From NCBI GenBank assembly GCA_910586315.1, contig CAJUIP010000025.1:13471-53283 (forward strand): a stretch of 39,813 nt of DNA, written 5' to 3'. Source of the stretch: an uncultured Lachnospiraceae bacterium. GTDB taxonomy: Bacteria; Bacillota; Clostridia; Lachnospirales; Lachnospiraceae. This document shows, piece after piece, positions 1 through 8,104 of the stretch. Each line of letters begins with the position of its first letter. Positions within the stretch are counted from its first letter, which is position 1. Both the position numbers and the translations under genes were made by a program. Under the pieces are notes generated by a model. It saw only the letters and a program-made list of their open reading frames with translations. It did not search any database and was not told the origin of the DNA.

Positions 1-171
1 TCCGTTTTCAACGGACAAGAAACTTTGAACGTCCGCCTTATGAACTGCCTGCTGTCCACGGGAGCATCTTCTTGTCCGTTTTCAACGGACAAGAAACTTT
101 GAACGTCCGCCTTATGAACTGCCTGCTGTTCACGGGGGCATCTTCTTGTCCGTTTTCAACGGACAAGAAGC
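1..171. repeat. 74-bp tandem repeat with internal hairpins
   Basis: Copy 1 runs from base 1 to 74, copy 2 from 75 to 148, and a partial third copy starts at 149. Copies 1 and 2 differ at only a couple of bases. Each unit junction carries a perfect 10-bp inverted repeat (CTTGTCCGTT, 3-nt loop, AACGGACAAG), seen at 71-93 and 145-167; the first copy is cut by the window edge. No convincing gene lies here. The array may continue to the left. Confidence 0.85.
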
Positions 172-265
172 ATCGGGCGTCCGCCCGATGTGGAAAAACA
201 GGTAAAAACAGTCTTACAAGTAAACTTGACGCCTGTTTTTACCTGTTTTCCCCCGCCCCGTGAAC
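171..265. repeat. Two further stem-loops upstream of pckA
   Basis: A 9-bp stem with a 2-nt loop (CATCGGGCG / CGCCCGATG) lies at 171-190. A perfect 17-bp inverted repeat pairs 195-211 with 233-249. In addition, GTTCACGGGG at 129-138 is complementary to CCCCGTGAAC near 256-265, so the whole region could fold into one larger structure. Neither stem is followed by a clear T-run. It may be the 3' end of an upstream transcript or a structured intergenic element. Confidence 0.6.
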
Positions 266-298
266 TGTTAATAATTAATATTTTTTCTTGGAATTGGG

Positions 299-326
299 TT
301 GATTAAATTATTTTATCATGTATAAT
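299..326 (+). promoter_or_regulatory. Probable sigma-A promoter of pckA
   Basis: TTGATT at 299-304 and a perfect TATAAT at 321-326 are separated by 16 bp. This leaves a leader of about 65 nt before the pckA start. Confidence 0.65.
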
Positions 327-399
327 TGGTAATAGGAACCAGTCTATCTGGTCTTCATTTCGCACCCATAACTATGAAAGAAAAGAGGTTACATGCAAA

Positions 400-2004
400 A
401 TGGCAAAGATTGATTTAAGCAAGTACGGCATTACCGGAACCACAGAAATCGTGTACAATCCTTCTTTTGAAACGTTATTTGAAGAAGAGACAAAACCCGG
501 CCTGGAAGGTTACGAAGTAGGCCAGGTGAGTGAGCTTGGCGCTGTAAATGTAATGACCGGTATCTACACAGGCCGCTCCCCGAAAGACAAATTCATCGTA
601 ATGGACGAAAATTCCAAGGATACCGTATGGTGGACCTCCGATGAGTACAAAAACGACAACCATCCGGCCTCTATTGAAGCCTGGAATGCGCTGAAGGAGA
701 TCGCCCAGAAGGAGCTCTCCAACAAGAGACTTTTTGTTGTGGACGCTTTCTGCGGCGCCAATAAGGATACCCGTATGGCGATCCGCTTCATTATGGAGGT
801 TGCATGGCAGGCTCATTTCGTTAAGAACATGTTCATCATCCCGACCGATGAGGAACTGGAAAACTTTGAGCCGGACTTCGTTGTATACAATGCCTCCAAA
901 GCTAAGGTTGAAAACTATAAGGAACTGGGATTAAACTCCGAGACTGCCGCTGTCTTCAATATCACAAGCCGCGAACAGGTTATCATCAACACCTGGTACG
1001 GCGGTGAAATGAAGAAAGGTATGTTCTCTATGATGAACTACTATCTGCCACTTAAGGGCATTGCTTCCATGCACTGCTCCGCAAACACGGATATGAACGG
1101 CGAGAATACCGCCATCTTCTTCGGCCTTTCCGGTACCGGTAAGACAACCCTTTCCACAGACCCGAAGCGTCTTTTAATCGGCGACGATGAGCACGGTTGG
1201 GACGACAACGGCGTATTCAACTTTGAGGGCGGATGCTATGCAAAGGTTATCAACCTGGACAAGGAATCCGAACCGGATATCTACAACGCAATCAAGCGTA
1301 ACGCGCTTCTTGAGAACGTAACTCTGGACGCAAACGGAAAAATCGACTTTGCAGACAAGAGCGTAACAGAGAACACCCGCGTTTCCTATCCGATTACGCA
1401 CATTGAGAAAATCGTTCGTCCGGTTTCCGCCGCACCGGCTGCAAAGAACGTTATTTTCCTTTCCGCAGATGCATTCGGCGTACTTCCGCCGGTATCTGTT
1501 CTGACTCCGGAGCAGACAAAGTATTACTTCCTGTCCGGCTTCACTGCAAAGCTTGCCGGAACCGAGCGCGGAATTACAGAGCCCACACCGACCTTCTCTG
1601 CTTGCTTCGGACAGGCATTCCTTGAGCTTCATCCCACAAAATATGGGGAAGAGCTGGTAAAGAGAATGGAAAAGAGCGGCGCCAAGGCATATCTGGTAAA
1701 TACCGGGTGGAACGGAACAGGAAAACGTATCTCCATTAAAGATACCCGTGGAATTATTGACGCTATCTTAAACGGCGATATTTTAAACGCACCCACAAAG
1801 AAGATTCCGTATTTCAACCTTGAAGTGCCCACCGAGCTTCCGGGTGTGGATTCCAAAATTCTGGATCCCCGCGATACATATGCCGACGCTTCCCAGTGGG
1901 AGGAAAAGGCAAAGGACCTTGCAGGAAGATTCATCAAGAATTTTACAAAATATGAAGGCAACGAAGCCGGAAAGGCTTTGGTTGCAGCAGGTCCTCAGTT
2001 ATAA
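400..2004 (+). CDS. pckA: Phosphoenolpyruvate carboxykinase (ATP)
   Basis: Cytosolic enzyme that interconverts oxaloacetate + ATP with phosphoenolpyruvate + CO2 + ADP. In anaerobes it often runs in the CO2-fixing direction toward succinate. The 534 aa match the usual length of the ATP-dependent family. Visible motifs: GRSPKDK at residues 58-64, MHCSANT at 224-230, the kinase P-loop GLSGTGKTTLS at 242-252, and the metal/nucleotide motif GDDEHGWDD at 261-269. The start is the ATG at 400, preceded by AGAGG at 384-388; an earlier ATG at 393 is out of frame. It is the only + strand gene here, with its own promoter and a hairpin terminator, so it is probably monocistronic. Identification is essentially certain. 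Confidence 0.98.
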   Translation: MAKIDLSKYGITGTTEIVYNPSFETLFEEETKPGLEGYEVGQVSELGAVNVMTGIYTGRSPKDKFIVMDENSKDTVWWTSDEYKNDNHPASIEAWNALKEIAQKELSNKRLFVVDAFCGANKDTRMAIRFIMEVAWQAHFVKNMFIIPTDEELENFEPDFVVYNASKAKVENYKELGLNSETAAVFNITSREQVIINTWYGGEMKKGMFSMMNYYLPLKGIASMHCSANTDMNGENTAIFFGLSGTGKTTLSTDPKRLLIGDDEHGWDDNGVFNFEGGCYAKVINLDKESEPDIYNAIKRNALLENVTLDANGKIDFADKSVTENTRVSYPITHIEKIVRPVSAAPAAKNVIFLSADAFGVLPPVSVLTPEQTKYYFLSGFTAKLAGTERGITEPTPTFSACFGQAFLELHPTKYGEELVKRMEKSGAKAYLVNTGWNGTGKRISIKDTRGIIDAILNGDILNAPTKKIPYFNLEVPTELPGVDSKILDPRDTYADASQWEEKAKDLAGRFIKNFTKYEGNEAGKALVAAGPQL

Positions 2005-2071
2005 TTTCGTAATCGTTCAGCCATGTGAAAACTCAAAGTTGAATCATTACATAAGTTTCAATGAAATGGAC

Positions 2072-2096
2072 GGACGGCGGGAGCTTCCCGCCGTCC
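2072..2096. terminator. Hairpin terminator between convergent genes
   Basis: A 10-bp GC-rich stem (GGACGGCGGG, loop AGCTT, CCCGCCGTCC) lies 67 bp after the pckA stop and 5 bp beyond the stop of the convergent gene. The T-tract is weak on both sides, so it may serve both directions. Confidence 0.7.
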
Positions 2097-2101
2097 TGCT
2101 G

Positions 2102-2560
2102 TTATTCCTCTGTGTTTTCCTCACCCAAAATATAAAATTCTGCTTTATTGCACGCCTCGCACCGCAATACCCTGACAGCCATGGAACCTGAAACCAGTCT
2201 GTTAAAATCGCTGAAAAAGAATGTTTCTTCTCCCAGCTTAAGCTTCACGGAACCGTGATCCAGCATTTCTTTGCCGCATCGCAGACACTTCTTTCCCGTC
2301 AGGCGCCGTTGTCTTTCTTCTCTTTTCTTTTCCTCATTTTCTTCCCGCACCTTCTTCATCCGGTTCACAAACTCTTCCAACTGGTCTGCTGATTCCGCTC
2401 TTCCTGTCTCATAGGCTAAAAATCCCAGTTCCACATTGGTATATCCACAATATTTATCAAAGCATTCCCTGCATACTGTCTGGTTCGCATTTCCGCAGTA
2501 CAAAAGCCTCTTCTCCCATCTTCCCAGGGACCTACCACAAAACACACATTGTCTCTTCAT
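2102..2560 (-). CDS. Small zinc-ribbon protein, function unknown
   Basis: A 152-aa soluble protein with several Cys pairs: CVFC near residues 5-8, CREC near 32-35, CLRC near 91-94 and CEAC near 134-137. The pattern suggests two treble-clef or zinc-ribbon metal sites. A highly charged Lys/Glu/Arg helix, probably coiled coil, separates them at about residues 60-90. There are no membrane segments and no signal peptide. I recognise no named family. It lies about 50 bp downstream of the YARHG lipoprotein gene and could be cotranscribed with it. Confidence 0.75.
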   Translation of the reverse strand: MKRQCVFCGRSLGRWEKRLLYCGNANQTVCRECFDKYCGYTNVELGFLAYETGRAESADQLEEFVNRMKKVREENEEKKREERQRRLTGKKCLRCGKEMLDHGSVKLKLGEETFFFSDFNRLVSGSMAVRVLRCEACNKAEFYILGEENTEE

Positions 2561-2612
2561 AAAAATATCCCCCCTCTGCGCGAAACATCCGTTCAGGCAT
2601 AACTTTCTATGT

Positions 2613-4520
2613 TTAATCCCCCAGATAGTACACGGCGGTAAAATATCCCTTTCCGTTGTGATACAGGCAGTTTCCGGACACCTCCTGCGTTTGGGGCGTA
2701 ATTTCCTCCTGAAGTTCCGAGGCCGATGACAGATTCACCATTCCTCCATAAACAGCCCCTTTTAAAATAAATAAATCACCTTCATAAACTGGCTTCATGA
2801 TGGTATCGTCACTGGCCTGATACAGTTCATAGAGCCCGGTGGAGTCATTGTAATAACTCCTGATATCTGTCGGGAAATCGTCCGGAATGGCGCCTTTCAT
2901 GTACATCCTGTATCCCTTCTCCCTGTCATATTCCAGGATTTGCTTTTCCCCGGTCAATTCGTTTGTACAAATCTCTGTCGCTTTGCCATTTCTCATTTCC
3001 TCCCACTGCCTGCGGCTAAAGGTCACCGGAAGGAACAAAGTCCCCTGAACCCGGTAATAAACGCCTCTGTCCTCGGCCTCTTCCATATTGACGGAAAGCC
3101 CGGTCTGCAAATTTTGCGACAGGAAAGGCAGATATGGGGCAGGTTCAAAATTTTCCAGACGGTAAGCGGCCCCGTTTCTTTCATCACAGGGTTCACTTTC
3201 CAGCTTTTGGAGCAAACGGATATTTTCCTTTTCCATCTTCGTCAATTCTTCATCAGAAAAGCTTTCTGCCTCTCTGTTTCCACGGTACCAGGGCTTTTTC
3301 TCCATATATTCTGCCAGAACAGGGTCCTTAAACTTTCTCCCATGGGCGGCGTAAATGGTGTTTCGCATAAGCCGCAGCTCTTCTGCCGGACAGGCGCACA
3401 GCTCTGCACGGCACAGATACCGTTCAAATAATCCGTGGTCCTCCTGCTGCATAGGATAATACTCTCCGAAAATGGCCCGGACTTCTTCCGGAAGTTCTCC
3501 CCGGTTCTTCCTTTGGGAAATGGAAACCATGCAGTTTCCGTCCTCTTTTTGCGGCAGGGTCACGGTAATCTCACATACAGACTCAAAAATAATTTCTCCT
3601 TTTTTATATGCGTACACCATAAGCTCTGTTTCATAAACATTCTGACCGGCCACAGTCTCAATCACCGCGTCAGCATTAAGCTCCAGCGTATCCTCATCCT
3701 CCATTTCCATAAAAGAAGGCCGGCTTTCGATGTAAGACAGCCGCAGCACATTGGCGAGGAAACTGTCGCCGTCTTCTCCTGGCTCTGCGTATGCCCGCAT
3801 ACGGTAATTAACATCACCGGCTTTATAGAAAGTTTCCGTAAAAAGCGTTTTTTCGGCATTTAAATTTTTCATAATCACAGGTTCTTCTTCTGGTTCTCTC
3901 ACAGATTCCTGTACGCCCGTCGTTTCCTCTCCCGGTGAGCCTGCCACGGTCTGTGAATCCCCATTTTCGCCGGGTAATTCCCTGTCCGCCGCTTTTTCAA
4001 TCAGTTCAATGCTCTTTTGATGTCCAAGCTGCAAAGGATAGGTTTCCATAACGGCCCCACAGTATGTGACCCTGACCCTGTCTCCCACCCGGGCCCGGGC
4101 CGCATCTTCCTCCAGAGACACGCTGACCCTGTCTCCCGAACTGCGAATCGAAAATCCCTCATCCACCTCCACGACAGCGCCTGTGCCATGAATCTCCCTT
4201 ATTGTGCCCACAAAAGACCAGCTGTTTTCACCAAATGCAACATCCCGTACGGTCTGTCCATCGCTTTCATAATATAAGATCAGGGTTCTCTCTTCATCCA
4301 GCGGGAATACCTCGCCATATGCACCGAAAAACGGGTCCGTTCCCTCCCCCCAGGCCGCCTGAATTTCCTCTCTGGTGAAACCGGACAATCTCTCCTTTAT
4401 CTCTTCTTCTGCCATGCTTTGAGCTTCCTCTAGCGATAATATCCCTTTTCCGCTGCCACATCCGGAAAGCAGCGCCATGACAGATACAAGTATCAGCCAT
4501 CGTTTCATTCTTTTTTCCAT
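2613..4520 (-). CDS. YARHG-domain lipoprotein
   Basis: A predicted lipoprotein of 635 aa. The frame is open upstream, but I place the start at 4520 because GGGGAG sits 9 nt before it and a signal peptide follows at once: charged MEKRMKR, a hydrophobic stretch, then the lipobox LLSGC with the lipidated Cys at about residue 21. A YARHG domain (RNTIYAAHGRKF) lies at about residues 375-435; this domain is known from extracellular proteins of Firmicutes and is thought to act at the cell wall. The regions around it are acidic and do not match a family I know. It is probably anchored on the outer face of the membrane. Its substrate or partner is unknown. Confidence 0.8.
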   Translation of the reverse strand: MEKRMKRWLILVSVMALLSGCGSGKGILSLEEAQSMAEEEIKERLSGFTREEIQAAWGEGTDPFFGAYGEVFPLDEERTLILYYESDGQTVRDVAFGENSWSFVGTIREIHGTGAVVEVDEGFSIRSSGDRVSVSLEEDAARARVGDRVRVTYCGAVMETYPLQLGHQKSIELIEKAADRELPGENGDSQTVAGSPGEETTGVQESVREPEEEPVIMKNLNAEKTLFTETFYKAGDVNYRMRAYAEPGEDGDSFLANVLRLSYIESRPSFMEMEDEDTLELNADAVIETVAGQNVYETELMVYAYKKGEIIFESVCEITVTLPQKEDGNCMVSISQRKNRGELPEEVRAIFGEYYPMQQEDHGLFERYLCRAELCACPAEELRLMRNTIYAAHGRKFKDPVLAEYMEKKPWYRGNREAESFSDEELTKMEKENIRLLQKLESEPCDERNGAAYRLENFEPAPYLPFLSQNLQTGLSVNMEEAEDRGVYYRVQGTLFLPVTFSRRQWEEMRNGKATEICTNELTGEKQILEYDREKGYRMYMKGAIPDDFPTDIRSYYNDSTGLYELYQASDDTIMKPVYEGDLFILKGAVYGGMVNLSSASELQEEITPQTQEVSGNCLYHNGKGYFTAVYYLGD

Positions 4521-4599
4521 AAACCATTTCTCCCCTTTCCAAATCGTAACTAATGTACTGACTACATTATATCCGGCTAATCTCCGCAGGACAGCGCGC

Positions 4600-4775
4600 C
4601 CCGCTTCATCGGGCATAGTCGTTCATCTGCAAGGCAGATTTTTGACGGCGTAGCGGTGGCATCATTGACTGACGACGCTGTGTGCCAGTGACACACGTTT
4701 AGCACAGACCGAAGTGGAGCGTAGACCAACGCGGCAAATGGCAAAATAGGCGGTGCTGAACTGAGGCTTTCTTTT
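4600..4775. repeat. Probable interspersed intergenic repeat
   Basis: This stretch separates the lipoprotein and acetyltransferase genes and codes for nothing convincing. It contains short hairpins (ATCTGC-AAG-GCAGAT followed by TTTT at about 4625-4643, and GTGTG/CACAC near 4679-4697). From memory, similar segments recur between genes in Lachnospiraceae and give rise to short spurious ORFs. That recollection could not be tested here. Confidence 0.4.
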
Positions 4776-4864
4776 ATTATACGGCATGATCCAGTTCCCT
4801 TTTTTAACTTTTGCTTACGGTTCCATGACAATTCCGGAAAAAACAGGCCGGACAAAGCTTTCCC

Positions 4865-5314
4865 CTATCCCTCCAGCAGTATCAGGTACTCCGTTGTGCC
4901 CTCTTCCAATCTCTTTGTTTCTGTTCTGTGAAAACCATGTCGTTCATAAAAACGGATGGCGTCCGTATTCTTTTCTAAGGCCCACAAAAAATCAACGGAA
5001 AATTCCTTTTGGGCAAATTCGATCAGTTCCGCTCCCACACCCTGGTTCTGAAAAAAGGAATCCACATATAATTCCCTGATCTCCTTCCCCTCAATACGAA
5101 TCATCCCCTTTACAATTCCATCATCGTAAACCCATATATGGTTGAAAATATCAGGGAGCGCGTATGCTTCAGCCACAGATAATACCTGAAGCTCACCGAA
5201 GGAATAGGAATCGTTTTTAAATATCGGGCGGTAGTTCATCCGTTTTACAAACACCAGAATCTCGGCAATTCTGGAAAGATCCTGAAAGACTGCTTTTCGT
5301 ATATTTTGCGCCAT
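4865..5314 (-). CDS. GNAT-family N-acetyltransferase
   Basis: A 149-aa single-domain protein with the GNAT layout. The acceptor-side N-terminus is followed by the beta-4 strand and the acetyl-CoA loop (IRELYVDSFFQNQGVGAELI, about residues 84-103), which has the Q-x-x-G-x-G/A signature. The C-terminal NTDAIRFYERHGF motif is also typical. It transfers an acetyl group from acetyl-CoA to an amine; the substrate cannot be read from the sequence. The start at 5314 is chosen because AGAGGAG precedes it closely; the frame stays open further upstream but that part looks non-coding. Confidence 0.85.
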   Translation of the reverse strand: MAQNIRKAVFQDLSRIAEILVFVKRMNYRPIFKNDSYSFGELQVLSVAEAYALPDIFNHIWVYDDGIVKGMIRIEGKEIRELYVDSFFQNQGVGAELIEFAQKEFSVDFLWALEKNTDAIRFYERHGFHRTETKRLEEGTTEYLILLEG

Positions 5315-5429
5315 ATTTTTTCTCCTCTCTGAACCCCTGTCGGCTTTGCCGGAATCAGATCTCCACGATTCATATTTATCTCGTTTGCCGGCCGAACCTT
5401 CAAATATCTCATCCCGGCCCGAAAGCAAA

Positions 5430-5467
5430 AAGACTTTTACTGTGATTTTTGCCACAATAAAAGTCTT
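5430..5467 (-). terminator. Probable terminator after the cupin gene
   Basis: A 15-bp stem with one G-T pair and an 8-nt loop (5430-5444 with 5453-5467). On the - strand it is followed by TTTTGCTTT. It lies about 115 bp beyond the cupin stop and before the acetyltransferase gene. Confidence 0.55.
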
Positions 5468-5581
5468 ATCTGACATTATGAGTCCACAAAAGGGCTTTTT
5501 TGTCCGGCCCGTTTATAAATGTCATCACAAGAAAACTTTCGTCGGCCGCGTTTTTAAAAGAAAACTTCCATCTCCGTATTT

Positions 5582-5905
5582 TTAAAAGGAAACCGTCAAC
5601 TGCATTTTAAACGGCTCTTCCCCATAGACCGCATGAGGAACATCCTTTGGCATAATCAGAGTTTCCCCTTCCTTCAGAATAAACACCTCATCGCCTACGG
5701 TAAATCTGCCTGTGCCGTCCAGCACCGTTACCATTGCATCCCCGCCGGATGCATGGGTGGAAATTTCCTCCCCTTTATCAAAGGAAAAAAGAGTCATACT
5801 GACATGCTCATTCTGTACCAGGGTTTTGCTGACCACCTGCCCCTTCTGATAATCAACCAGATCCTTCAGCCTGAAGTTCACCTGCTTTTCAATGTTTTTG
5901 TACAT
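5582..5905 (-). CDS. Cupin-domain protein
   Basis: A 107-aa single cupin barrel. Cupin motif 1 is degenerate (around EEISTHASGGDAMVTVLDG), retaining one His and a Glu. Motif 2 appears as EGETLIMPKDVPHAV, retaining the His. Such small cupins bind a metal and serve as sugar isomerases, sensors or unknown enzymes; nothing here picks one. The start at 5905 is supported by AGGAGGTG just upstream, rather than the in-frame codon eight residues earlier. It lies 62 bp downstream of the DUF5714 gene on the same strand and is probably cotranscribed with it. Confidence 0.85.
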   Translation of the reverse strand: MYKNIEKQVNFRLKDLVDYQKGQVVSKTLVQNEHVSMTLFSFDKGEEISTHASGGDAMVTVLDGTGRFTVGDEVFILKEGETLIMPKDVPHAVYGEEPFKMQLTVSF

Positions 5906-5967
5906 AATGCACCTCCTAAGATTTCGCATAACCGTTCAGATCTCCCCTGAGCAGCTGCGGTTTCTCC

Positions 5968-6660
5968 TCATTCTGATACCTTTGCAAATGGACAACGCTT
6001 TCCAATACACTGATTATTTTGTGAAGAATAATTGCATACCACTTTAGGTCTTTCCATTTCAATTCCAAAATATTCCTTTACAAAATCAACTGCCGCAAGA
6101 ATGGAAAGAAATGAATCCCGCTTACAGCATCGCGGACCGCCGACCGTTCCAATCGTTCCCAAAGCCTTCGAAGTCATCAAATGAGACAGTGCAAATGGTT
6201 CTTCGGCCAGGGGAGTGGACCTTGAGATAATCGACACAAACATCCCTGCACTGAGACCGGCTCCGCAGGCGCCCCAGAAACCACATGCGCCGCCGGGTAT
6301 GCTTTTCCCCCTGTTCATCATTTCAACCAGCGCCTGGCCCAGATCAATATCGCCATTGGCATTCTTATATGCCGTCAATAACGCCGAACCGACCATTACA
6401 TGATGCTCCGGTCCGTGCATATGGCAAAACGGCTGCCGCATTATCTTCTCAATGATTTCGATCGGGTTTTTTGATGATTCTTCCATGCACATCCCAATGA
6501 TAATATCCATACCGGCAGTATGGCACTCATTGCATACGTAATGCCCTTTTACACATCTGGTTTTGCTGTTCTCCTTTTTATGGCATATGGCGCATTCCAT
6601 CATCTCATCCGTTTCCAGATATTCAAGCGGGGCTTTACATATTAAACATTCTTCTTTCAC
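5968..6660 (-). CDS. DUF5714-domain protein, Cys-rich
   Basis: A 230-aa soluble protein matching the DUF5714 family as I know it; its biochemical role is not established. Cysteines are clustered: CLIC (6-9), CAIC (about 23-26), a CVKGHYVCNECH group near 36-47, GGACGFWGACG near 122-132, GPRCCKRD near 175-182, and a C-terminal CIGKRCPF. This suggests metal or Fe-S binding. The start is GTG at 6660, preceded by AGAGGAAG. A 71-aa gene lies 79 bp upstream and the cupin gene follows downstream, which looks like a small operon. Confidence 0.75.
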   Translation of the reverse strand: MKEECLICKAPLEYLETDEMMECAICHKKENSKTRCVKGHYVCNECHTAGMDIIIGMCMEESSKNPIEIIEKIMRQPFCHMHGPEHHVMVGSALLTAYKNANGDIDLGQALVEMMNRGKSIPGGACGFWGACGAGLSAGMFVSIISRSTPLAEEPFALSHLMTSKALGTIGTVGGPRCCKRDSFLSILAAVDFVKEYFGIEMERPKVVCNYSSQNNQCIGKRCPFAKVSE

Positions 6661-6739
6661 ACGATCTTCCTCTCTGGAAGCAGCAGTCTGTTTCTCCGAA
6701 AATACATCTGAAACGGGACGCCGCCTCTTTCTGTCAGCT

Positions 6740-6955
6740 TTAACTCATTTCCTTCCATGCCGCAGTCTTTGCAAATAATTTTTCCATATCAATTTTGGGG
6801 AAATCTGTTATATCAACTTTTATCTGCCCACCGTCAGCCAGGAAAACATCAAATCCCTTTATTCTGTTCTCTGAACAAAATTTTCGTAAGAAACAGTTTT
6901 TGCCTTTTGAGTTTTGAGATTCTTCTCTTTCTTTTTTCAGATAGCAATCATTCAT
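6740..6955 (-). CDS. Small hypothetical protein
   Basis: A 71-aa protein starting at the ATG at 6955, which is preceded by GGAGG with a 7-nt gap. The frame is open upstream, but without a better ribosome site. The N-terminus is Lys/Glu/Ser-rich; the C-terminal half (DVFLADGGQIKVDITDFPKI) looks like folded beta strands. I do not recognise it. It probably begins the operon with the DUF5714 and cupin genes. Confidence 0.5.
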   Translation of the reverse strand: MNDCYLKKEREESQNSKGKNCFLRKFCSENRIKGFDVFLADGGQIKVDITDFPKIDMEKLFAKTAAWKEMS

Positions 6956-7312
6956 AACATGCCCTCCGCGCCTGTCAGGGCGGCTCTCCCGTTCCAAGAA
7001 ACGCGGCAGATTACTTTAATGTCTCCTGTCAATGTTATGTCCATTTGTCACCTGATATACCACAGACGAAAGCCCATAACGAAAAATGCAGCTTATAACC
7101 ATACTTCCGCTGCCCTGTGGCGCCACAGGTAAGTTTTCGGTTCTTCTTCCAATGCGATGGTATTTGCGATACCTGCCTCAAAAGGAAACCTTAAACATTG
7201 TAAATAACAGCAAATAACAAAAAACCATAACAGTAACGATAAACCAATTCCTGAAATCATTGTTTTAATATGTATTTTGCATTTTCCAAAGTTCCCGGTA
7301 TAAAGAATTATC
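6956..7312. other. Intergenic stretch with perfect palindrome
   Basis: The only clear structure is a perfect 16-bp palindrome, CCTGTGGCGCCACAGG, at 7114-7129. It could be an operator for a dimeric regulator or the base of a short hairpin. An open frame at 7093-7323 starts with TTG inside the preceding gene and contains one hydrophobic helix; I could not support it as a gene. No convincing promoter pair was seen. Confidence 0.5.
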
Positions 7313-7828
7313 TCACACGTCAATTTCCATGAGCACTGTATTATTCAGAGTATCCAGCGCTGCCTGTGCCTTTGCAAGCTCATCGGCTGCCATGTAATAG
7401 TCTGCTTCCGCGGCATCAATGTCGTAGTTAGTATAGACATAGTCGATAACGCTGCTGATATGTCCATACCTCTCACTTGTCTCACGCTGTTTCGGAAGCC
7501 TGTTTTTCATCCCCGACAATTTATTCTTCCTTGCTGTCAGCTGGGGAATATAAATCAGCATCTGGTCAACAGTCATATCGAACCCCGGCACAATCTGTGT
7601 CAGATTAAACTGGTTGATTGCGTGTTTCACGGTACGGATTTTCTGATCCAGCTCTGCCACCATATTCTGCACGACTGTATAATCGTATTTCGGCCTTACG
7701 GATTCCGGGTCCTCCCCCATCGCGGCAAGGAATGTACTGCTCTTCTGTTCCTTTACCAGAACCGCATCCCTTTCCTCATTCAGCCGCCGGAGCAGCTTGT
7801 TGGCTTCTGATGACGTATATTTCATCAT
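7313..7828 (-). CDS. Coiled-coil protein, possibly septicolysin/DIP1984-like
   Basis: A 171-aa mostly helical, highly charged protein without signal peptide or membrane segment. It begins with paired Met codons behind GGAAGGGGAG. The order of features (N-terminal helix, a central INQFNLTQIVPGFDMTVDQM segment, then a long helix) resembles the septicolysin/DIP1984 family of unknown function, but the match is loose. Treat it as a hypothetical coiled-coil protein. Confidence 0.6.
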   Translation of the reverse strand: MMKYTSSEANKLLRRLNEERDAVLVKEQKSSTFLAAMGEDPESVRPKYDYTVVQNMVAELDQKIRTVKHAINQFNLTQIVPGFDMTVDQMLIYIPQLTARKNKLSGMKNRLPKQRETSERYGHISSVIDYVYTNYDIDAAEADYYMAADELAKAQAALDTLNNTVLMEIDV

Positions 7829-8038
7829 GGCTCTCCCCTTCCTTTTCTCATATACCCATTGTAAGAGGCTGAATCCAACCTTTCACACAACCAGAAGCGA
7901 TTGGCTGCATCGGTTGTTCATATCTGTCATCATACCATATTCTGCCGGAAATGTATATGGTTTCAGGAATATATTCGCTTTCACCGTCACATGGATGCCC
8001 CAATACAGCCGTTCAGAATTTTTTTGAAAAAGCTTTAA

Positions 8039-8072
8039 GGGCAGGTATAGCTCGTGCGAGCCATACCTGCCC
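8039..8072 (-). terminator. Terminator of the SPOCS operon
   Basis: A 16-pair stem with one mismatch and a 2-nt loop (8039-8054 with 8057-8072). On the - strand it is followed by TTAAAGCTTTTTC. It lies about 32 bp past the last SPOCS gene. Confidence 0.75.
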
Positions 8073-8104
8073 CGGTTTCAAATTAAACTACGCCTCTTAA
8101 GGAT

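Noticed and set aside
72..263. 63-aa open frame over the tandem repeat
   Set aside because: It only translates the 74-bp repeat and hairpins and has no convincing ribosome site.
4577..4855. 92-aa - strand frame before the lipoprotein
   Set aside because: It reads through the probable interspersed repeat and has no clear start site or family resemblance.
7093..7323. 76-aa frame with one hydrophobic helix
   Set aside because: It starts with TTG inside the preceding gene and has no ribosome site of its own; the C-terminal part lies over the palindrome.
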